From NCBI GenBank assembly GCA_020426125.1, contig JAGQQQ010000328.1, positions 1-10,173 of the forward strand: 10,173 nt of DNA, read 5' to 3'. Positions 5,344-10,173 of the stretch are shown here, one piece after another. A model generated the notes under the pieces. It did no database searches and was not told where the DNA came from. It was given only the letters and a program-made list of their open reading frames with translations. Position 1 is the stretch's first letter; every line of letters starts with the position of its first letter. A program made the translations under genes and the position numbers. The DNA is from Planctomycetaceae bacterium. Its GTDB lineage: Bacteria; Planctomycetota; Planctomycetia; Planctomycetales; Planctomycetaceae.

Positions 5344-6267
5344 TTATGAACTCCAAAGACGCGGGGTGATCGTTCGTTCGGGGAGATTGATTGTCACTTG
5401 ATTCAAGCGGTCTTGCAGCTCCGTGTCGAGCGGGCCTTTCTCAACGGCAACCACGTTCGCCTGAATCTGCTCCGGCCGTTCCGCTCCGACCACCAACGAC
5501 GTGACGGGGAAACTCAATAGATAGCGAATGGCCAGTTCCAGCATGGCAATCCCCGCTTCTTGAGCCAAGGCTTCCAGAGACCGCCGAACCGGTACCACGG
5601 ATTTTAGCGACTCTGGAATCTGATCCTCCGGCATCAGTAGCAGCCCCTGGAGAAACAGACTTCGAATGAACACCGCCACATCTTGTTGTTGGAACTCCGT
5701 CAACAGCGAACCATCGAGATGCCGCCGATCCAACAGATTCGCGGGAAGCTGAACGGCCTCGGCATGGTCCCCCGTCGTCCGCTTTCGGACTGAAGCCGGG
5801 TCGTGGTCCCCGGAAATGCCGATGTGCTGAATCCATCCACGCGATCGAAGTTCCGCCAACTCGGGCAGAAAAGCCGCGTCGTCCTCGCGATGAAACAAGA
5901 CGATGGGCAAACGGTCGATCTGGAGCCGTTTCCGCGACTGCTCCACAGAAACTTCAATCGCCCGCCTCGCCAGATCGGAAGAGGACCGTTCCTCATCGGT
6001 CAAAGCCCGGACCTTGGTCACGACGACGACAGTCTCCGCCACCTGCAACTCCGCAAGGGCGTTCCCCAACACCTCTTCGCTGTTTCCATAGGCTGCAGCG
6101 GTATCAAAGCAGTGAATTCCCCGTTCCAAGGCAGCGGCAATGATGGAAGTCGCATCCCGTTGCGACGGTTGTCCCGTCCGATTGGCGACCCCATACGGCA
6201 TCCCCAGCTGAACCGTCCCCAACGTCAACCGCGAGATCCGCATCCCCCGCCAACGCACATCTTCCAT
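5344..6267 (-). CDS. Aldo/keto reductase
   Basis: A soluble (beta/alpha)8-barrel NADPH-dependent oxidoreductase of 307 residues, full length. The N-terminus LTLGTVQLGMPYGVAN (14-29) matches the AKR subgroup often found in sugar-nucleotide, polysaccharide or secondary metabolism loci. The catalytic tetrad is complete: Asp55 and Tyr60 (HCFDTAAAYGNSEEVLG), Lys85 (VVTKV) and His126 (VLFHRED). A C-terminal cofactor-type segment SLVVGAERPEQIQANV is present. The start ATG 6267 lies 60 nt after the M24 peptidase stop, with a GA-rich tract in the gap. The stop is 3 nt before the SDR start. An AKR paired with an SDR suggests consecutive redox steps on one carbonyl or alcohol compound (inference); the substrate is unknown. 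Confidence 0.94.
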   Translation of the reverse strand: MEDVRWRGMRISRLTLGTVQLGMPYGVANRTGQPSQRDATSIIAAALERGIHCFDTAAAYGNSEEVLGNALAELQVAETVVVVTKVRALTDEERSSSDLARRAIEVSVEQSRKRLQIDRLPIVLFHREDDAAFLPELAELRSRGWIQHIGISGDHDPASVRKRTTGDHAEAVQLPANLLDRRHLDGSLLTEFQQQDVAVFIRSLFLQGLLLMPEDQIPESLKSVVPVRRSLEALAQEAGIAMLELAIRYLLSFPVTSLVVGAERPEQIQANVVAVEKGPLDTELQDRLNQVTINLPERTITPRLWSS

Positions 6268-6282
6268 TGATCAAGACCCCCC

Positions 6283-6327
6283 ATTCCGTCTTCCCTCTCC
6301 TCTCTCGTCTCTCCTCCCTCCTCTTTC
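6283..6327. repeat. CT/GA-rich tract between the M24 peptidase and AKR genes
   Basis: On the minus strand the peptidase TGA is followed at once by a purine tract beginning GAAAGAGGAGGGAGGAGAGA, then GGGGGGTC just before the AKR start. It resembles the tract at 4511-4551 in composition and in its position directly behind a stop codon. It lies inside a putative operon, so it need not stop transcription. Confidence 0.55.
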
Positions 6328-7527
6328 TCAATACTCTTTCAAAATGGCAATCACTTCCGTTTGAACCATTCCCCCCGTGACATGGACTTCGCCTTCCTTG
6401 TCGACGAAGACATCCACCTCGCTCCGAACACCGAACTCCGGTAGGTAGATTCCTGGTTCAATCGAGAAACAGGTCGACCGAAGTATCTGGCGATCCTCCC
6501 GGGTTTCAAGATTGTCGATATGGGCTCCGTTGCCATGCACCTCTTGGCCGATGTTGTGTCCGGTTCGGTGGCCGAAGTATTCGCCGTATCCCGCGTCTTC
6601 GATCACGGCACGCACCGCGTCATCCACTTCGCCCCCCTTGAGTTCCCGTCCCGAGAAAAAGGCCTCTCGAACTCTTTGGATCCCCGCATCGCGTGCCGCC
6701 GCGACAATGTTGAAGATCTTGGTGTATTGCTCGGGGACGACTTCCCCTACGAACCCGGTGCGAGTTAAGTCACTGTAGACACTTCGCGGCCGGTTCATCT
6801 TGGCCCAGAGATCAATCAAGACAAAGTCTCCGGATTGAATGAGTGTGTCCTTTCCGTGACCGGTCTCGTAATGGGGCATCCCACTGTGCGGCCCCTTCCC
6901 AACGATCGGCGGGTGGTACGTCGTCATCCCGTTCTTCTCGAAGTGCGCCATGATGGCGTCGCTCACGGCCAACTCTTCGACGCCGGTCCCTTCACGACAT
7001 CGGTCGGCAATCAGTTTCCAGGCGACGTCAAACGCCTGATTCGTCAACACGGCTGCTTCCTGGTGCATGGCCCACTGGTGGTCATCCCAGGTCGCTTCAA
7101 ACAACTGGATCAAGTCGCCTGAGGAAACGACTTCCGATCCAAACGACCGAACCAACTCGACCGTCCCCGCATCGACCTTGCTCACGTAAGGATTGCCGTT
7201 GCCGGGAGAGTATTCCATCGCGACACGTGCCCGCCCTTCGACGCAATCACGGATCCCCTGTTCAAACTCCTGCCAACGCAGGTAGATCGTCTTCCCCCCC
7301 GGCAAATGGTCCAACGCCGAATCTTCGATGCGATGAACCAGTTTTCGAGGTTCGCCCGTTGCCGGAATCCAATAGACGCAACGTCGCGATCCCATCGCCC
7401 CATCGCTCAACTTCAACACGCGGCGGGCCAGCTCGTTACTCCCGCGAAAGTCGTAGAGCAGCCAGCCGTCAATCTGAAACTCTTGCAGCGCTGACTGAAT
7501 GGACTCCAGGTCAAACGTCTTCGACAT
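6328..7527 (-). CDS. M24-family metallopeptidase (Xaa-Pro aminopeptidase/prolidase-like)
   Basis: A predicted cytoplasmic enzyme of 399 residues with an N-terminal creatinase-like domain (about 1-150) and a C-terminal pita-bread metalloprotease domain. The five metal ligands are all present: Asp239 (VLIDLW), Asp253 (YSDLTRTG), His324 (GHRTGHNIG), Glu357 (FSIEPGIYLP) and Glu370 (VRSEVDVFV). This fits a dinuclear aminopeptidase P or prolidase. The same fold also serves creatinase and ectoine hydrolase, so a non-peptide amide substrate is possible. No signal peptide is visible. ATG 7527 is preceded by GGGAAGAGATC, a usable Shine-Dalgarno. It is the first gene of the operon with the AKR and SDR, and divergent from the MFS transporter across 155 bp. 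Confidence 0.93.
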   Translation of the reverse strand: MSKTFDLESIQSALQEFQIDGWLLYDFRGSNELARRVLKLSDGAMGSRRCVYWIPATGEPRKLVHRIEDSALDHLPGGKTIYLRWQEFEQGIRDCVEGRARVAMEYSPGNGNPYVSKVDAGTVELVRSFGSEVVSSGDLIQLFEATWDDHQWAMHQEAAVLTNQAFDVAWKLIADRCREGTGVEELAVSDAIMAHFEKNGMTTYHPPIVGKGPHSGMPHYETGHGKDTLIQSGDFVLIDLWAKMNRPRSVYSDLTRTGFVGEVVPEQYTKIFNIVAAARDAGIQRVREAFFSGRELKGGEVDDAVRAVIEDAGYGEYFGHRTGHNIGQEVHGNGAHIDNLETREDRQILRSTCFSIEPGIYLPEFGVRSEVDVFVDKEGEVHVTGGMVQTEVIAILKEY

Positions 7528-7626
7528 GATCTCTTCCCGAGTGTGATTCGTAAAAAGGCAACGGGCCTGTCAGTGCGGCCTTTGACGATAACGCGTCGCC
7601 CGACATTGTTTCCACACCGCCAACGG

Positions 7627-7654
7627 TCCATACTCTCCGAATTCGGAATTCCAA
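7627..7654 (-). promoter_or_regulatory. Weak candidate promoter for the M24-AKR-SDR operon
   Basis: On the minus strand TTGGAA (7649-7654) and TATGGA (7627-7632) are separated by 16 nt. The 12-bp palindrome at 7636-7647 lies in the spacer. The -10 is poor. No better pair is visible in the 155-bp divergent region. For the transporter, TTGACG near 7572 has no good partner. Confidence 0.25.
7636..7647. promoter_or_regulatory. Perfect 12-bp palindrome TCCGAATTCGGA, candidate operator
   Basis: A perfect palindrome, overlapped by a second one, GGAATTCC (7645-7652), lies in the divergent promoter region of the M24 and MFS genes, 36 bp from the MFS start. Its position suits a site controlling both directions. 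Confidence 0.4.
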
Positions 7655-7682
7655 CTCCCCCAAAAATCGGAAGTCCACCCAC

Positions 7683-9356
7683 GTGAACGACTCTCCGGAA
7701 CCAGCCTCCAGCGTTCGCCCCACGCGTGTTCGCTACGCCGTTCTCGCGGTCTGTTGCCTCTCGGCGATACTGCTGTATCTCGACCGGTTCTGCATGAACT
7801 TCGCGCAGCGATATGTTCGCGAAGACTTGGGGATCAGCAACGACGCGCTCGGCTGGAGCATGTTCTCCTTCTTCATCACGTACGCCTTGTTTCAGATTCC
7901 CGCCGGCTGGCTGACCGATCGCTTTGGCCCTCGGAAGTTGATGACCGTGTACATCCTTGCGTGGTCTTTGATGACGGGGCTGATGGGAGCCGTCGGTTCA
8001 TTTGCAGGGCTGATCGCCGTACGCCTGGCTGCGGGAGTCGCTCAAGCCGGAGCCTACCCCACGTGTGCGGCTGTCGTTCGAAAATGGATGCCGCTCAGAA
8101 ACCGAGGTATGGGCAACAGTATCATCGCCTTCGGCGGACGTGTGGGCGGGGGGATCGCTCCGTTGCTCACAGCATTACTAGTGATCACGTTCGTTCCGTC
8201 CGATGTTTCTCCTTTGTTGACCGAAGCCGATCTCCTGCCAATTGAAACGGAAGGTGTTGCATCACCATCCGTGGCTCCCAAGCCGAGCGCGGAACAGCGG
8301 CGGGCGGATGTTGCTCAGCAGTTGTTGGCTCGGACAGAAATCGACTCCATTTCGCAGGCAGAGCCGAGTCAGGCTGTTGCTGCACTCAATGAACTGATCA
8401 CCGGTCCCGTTCTCGCCGACAAGCAAGACTTGGAGGAGATCTCTCTTGAAAAGGAAGCGGACCGACTCCTCGAACAGCAAACGCTTTTGGATACGCAGCG
8501 ACAGCGACTCAACCGCCTGATCCTGGAGGCCGTCTTCAAAGAGCACATTCGCAAGTTGTACGTCCAAGGCTGGCGGCCGGTGATGATTCTCTACGGACTT
8601 CTCGGGCTTCCCATTGCGTTGCTCTTCTGGCTGATCGTCCGCGATGGTCCCGAACGCCATTCCCAAGTCAACGAGGCCGAGCAAGAGTTGATCACGCATT
8701 TCAATACGCCAGCTGGGAAGAAACCGCCGTTTCCCTGGAAAGAAATCGTCACCAGCCGATCGTTGTGGCTGCTGAGTTTCTCCCAATTCGGAACCAACAT
8801 TGGGTGGGCGTTTCTCGTGACGTGGCTCCCCCGTTATCTCGATGAAGTCCATCAGGTGCCATTTGCTCAGCGTGGGCTGATGGTTGCCATTCCCATCTTC
8901 TGCGGTTGGCCGGGAGTCATCTTCGGCGGCTGGCTCACCGACAGAATGGCCACTCGCTTTGGCCTTCGCTGGGGACGGGCGCTGCCGATTGGACTCACCA
9001 GGTTCGTCGCGGCCTTCTGCTACCTCGCCATGCTTCTCGAACCGAGCCCGTGGATTGCGATCGCGTTCTTTTCGCTCGTGGCGTTTAGCACGGATTCGGG
9101 GACGGGAGCCGTCTGGTCCGTGAATCAAGATGTCGGCGGAGAATATACGGCCTCAGTTCTTGGCTGGGGGAACATGTGGGGCAACATCGGGGCCGCCGTG
9201 TCGCCGGTGTTGTTGCAAAAGGTGATGAAGTCGACTACCTGGAACGGAGCCTTCGTCGTCGCCGCGCTCGCCTTCCTCCTCGCCGGCCTATGCGGCTTGT
9301 ACGTCGACTCTCGGCAACAGGTCATGGCGGAAACAGATTCCGGTGAGTTGTCGTAA
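7683..9356 (+). CDS. MFS transporter, anion:cation symporter type, with large TM5-TM6 insertion
   Basis: An inner-membrane secondary transporter of 557 residues; relatives of the ACS group (GudP/ExuT/sialate-type) have about 430-450. TM1 carries LLYLDRFCMNFA (30-41), like the YxDR motif of the group. Loop 2-3 has the MFS signature GWLTDRFGPRKL (75-86), repeated in loop 8-9 as GGWLTDRMATRFG (415-427). TM4-TM5 read AGVAQAGAYPT and FGGRVGGGIAPLL. TM5 ends near 170 and TM6 starts at GWRPVMILYGLLG (296-308). The intervening ~120 residues are extra: a Pro/Ser-rich part, then charged, Gln/Leu-rich helix-forming sequence. With standard topology this loop is periplasmic. GTG 7683 is the only start that keeps TM1 whole; GGAAG precedes it by 9 nt. 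Likely substrates are organic anions such as sugar acids (family-based). It is divergent from the M24 operon. Confidence 0.93.
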   Translation: MNDSPEPASSVRPTRVRYAVLAVCCLSAILLYLDRFCMNFAQRYVREDLGISNDALGWSMFSFFITYALFQIPAGWLTDRFGPRKLMTVYILAWSLMTGLMGAVGSFAGLIAVRLAAGVAQAGAYPTCAAVVRKWMPLRNRGMGNSIIAFGGRVGGGIAPLLTALLVITFVPSDVSPLLTEADLLPIETEGVASPSVAPKPSAEQRRADVAQQLLARTEIDSISQAEPSQAVAALNELITGPVLADKQDLEEISLEKEADRLLEQQTLLDTQRQRLNRLILEAVFKEHIRKLYVQGWRPVMILYGLLGLPIALLFWLIVRDGPERHSQVNEAEQELITHFNTPAGKKPPFPWKEIVTSRSLWLLSFSQFGTNIGWAFLVTWLPRYLDEVHQVPFAQRGLMVAIPIFCGWPGVIFGGWLTDRMATRFGLRWGRALPIGLTRFVAAFCYLAMLLEPSPWIAIAFFSLVAFSTDSGTGAVWSVNQDVGGEYTASVLGWGNMWGNIGAAVSPVLLQKVMKSTTWNGAFVVAALAFLLAGLCGLYVDSRQQVMAETDSGELS

Positions 9357-9529
9357 CGGGCTCCCAATGCTGGAGGAAACTTGCGGTTCCTTTCTCCCTC
9401 CTTCGCCAAAATAGGAGCAAGAGGGCTGAGAGCTTCAAACCGAGGAAATCGCCAAACCGGTTTCTTGGTCGATTCACTCCTCCCGAAATGAGGCGCGGCG
9501 GGTGATATCTGTTGAGAGCTTCGGGTGAC
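9357..9529. other. Convergent gap between the MFS and WYL genes
   Basis: This 173-bp gap has no gene. A 10-bp direct repeat TGAGAGCTTC occurs at 9427-9436 and 9513-9522, and a palindrome AAACCGGTTT at 9454-9463. A weak hairpin at 9375-9390 (GGAAAC/GGTTCC with one mismatch, then TTT) might help end the transporter transcript. No strong terminator is seen. Confidence 0.4.
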
Positions 9530-10173
9530 TCATGTTCTCCGTTTCCGGTAAAGAACGCTCATTTTCCGGACTCGCTCCGCGATCAATTCTCGCATCTCAT
9601 CCGGCTCCAAAACCTCAGCCTGGTCGGCGTATCCCATGATCCACCAGGACATCTCGCGAAGGCCATCGACCTCGACCGAATAGTCCATGGTTCCGTCATC
9701 ATTCCAGGCGATCTGCTGGGAGGGATGCCAGATCACGTCCGCGACGTTGCGAGCGACGAGAGGTTGAAAACGGACCGTCACCCGATGCCGAGCCTTCTTT
9801 TCCCGGACCATGGACCACGCCTTCCCGAAGTGGCGTTTGATGGAAAACCGGGGAGGAAGTTCGAAGGTGTCGTCTGTCAGTTCAGATTCGAGAATTCTCC
9901 CCACATGAAATGTTCTGACGGCGCGATGCAGGCTCGACCGGCCCAGGACATACCACGCATGCCGCTTGAACAGGATCGTATACGGACTCACGAGAGTTCG
10001 AATGACCTGTTGCTCATACAAACTCTCGTATCGCAAGCGAATTTTGCGGCGCTGACGGGATGCTTCCAGTAGCCGTTCATAATGTTCCCGTGCCGAGGAG
10101 AGCGGAGCCGTGCGGGGTCTTTCGATGCGGATCACCTCTGATAGGCGAAGAAGTTGGTCCTGAAGCTCGGCAG
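9530..10173 (-). CDS. WYL-domain transcriptional regulator, N-terminus cut by window edge
   Basis: The visible 213 residues are the ligand-sensing part of a YafY/DeoR-like regulator. The frame is open to the right edge (AELQDQLLRLSEVIRIER), so the GTG at 10135 is internal and the N-terminal winged-helix DNA-binding domain lies outside; such proteins usually have 310-340 residues. The WYL core reads HAWYVLGRSSLHRAVRTFHVGRI (codons near 9890-9958), with Val in place of Leu in the WYL triplet and conserved Arg residues that bind ligand in the family. A C-terminal WCX-type region follows, with RVTVRFQPLVARNV and WWIMGYADQAEVLEPDEMREL. WYL proteins sense nucleotides or nucleic-acid fragments in several systems. 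It converges on the MFS gene. Whether it regulates that gene or the M24 operon cannot be told. Confidence 0.9.
   Translation of the reverse strand, partial: AELQDQLLRLSEVIRIERPRTAPLSSAREHYERLLEASRQRRKIRLRYESLYEQQVIRTLVSPYTILFKRHAWYVLGRSSLHRAVRTFHVGRILESELTDDTFELPPRFSIKRHFGKAWSMVREKKARHRVTVRFQPLVARNVADVIWHPSQQIAWNDDGTMDYSVEVDGLREMSWWIMGYADQAEVLEPDEMRELIAERVRKMSVLYRKRRT

Noticed and set aside
7572..7600. TTGACG as the -35 of an MFS promoter
   Set aside because: No acceptable -10 is found at 16-18 nt (best ATTGTT or CATTGT), so I do not list it as a promoter.
8262..9128. Long 288-codon minus-strand ORF within the MFS gene
   Set aside because: It is a shadow frame. The plus-strand frame has all MFS motifs and membrane segments, while this one is Arg/Glu/Pro-rich low-quality sequence.

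Overview
The window is about 10 kb of fairly GC-rich chromosomal DNA, most likely from a planctomycete. That assignment is an inference from the style of the proteins: a DUF151 nuclease with the N-terminus VLVRMELARIIISEINDQQ, a WecA-like transferase with NFLDNMDALAGG, GTG starts and weak Shine-Dalgarno sites. No rRNA or tRNA fixes it. Nearly all the space is ordinary core or metabolic genes. I see no insertion sequence, CRISPR array, tRNA or prophage signal.

Left part (1-3445), all minus strand. Read in transcription order: csrA (RNA-binding global regulator) with a clear intrinsic terminator behind it; then a three-gene cluster of a WecA/MraY-type polyprenyl-phosphate sugar-1-phosphate transferase, an AcpH-like protein of unknown role, and hisA (histidine biosynthesis). 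After hisA comes a stretch without a firm gene. On its minus strand an open frame of uncertain status runs off the left edge.

Middle (3446-4475). A long non-coding divergent region of about 620 bp separates csrA from a plus-strand bifunctional nuclease (DUF151/BFN) gene. It carries several inverted repeats, a plausible sigma-70 promoter, and a leader with five GGA triplets. One GGA is in the loop of a perfect 7-bp hairpin and one is in the Shine-Dalgarno, as expected for a CsrA target. This is the most interesting regulatory hypothesis in the window.

Right part (4552-10173). A minus-strand operon encodes, in order, an M24 aminopeptidase/prolidase-like metalloenzyme, an aldo/keto reductase and a short-chain dehydrogenase; the last two are 3 nt apart. 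Divergent from it is an MFS transporter of the anion:cation symporter type with an extra ~120-residue helical segment in its predicted periplasmic TM5-TM6 loop. The transporter and the operon share a 155-bp promoter region with a perfect 12-bp palindrome, so joint uptake and turnover of a small organic acid, sugar derivative or peptide-like compound is possible but unproven. A WYL-domain transcriptional regulator, cut by the right edge, converges on the transporter.

Short intergenic gaps contain heptamer repeats (GGGGTCA type) and GA/CT-rich tracts that look like dispersed genomic repeats. No wholly new system is evident. The best leads are the transporter insertion, the csrA/BFN regulatory region and the dispersed repeat family.
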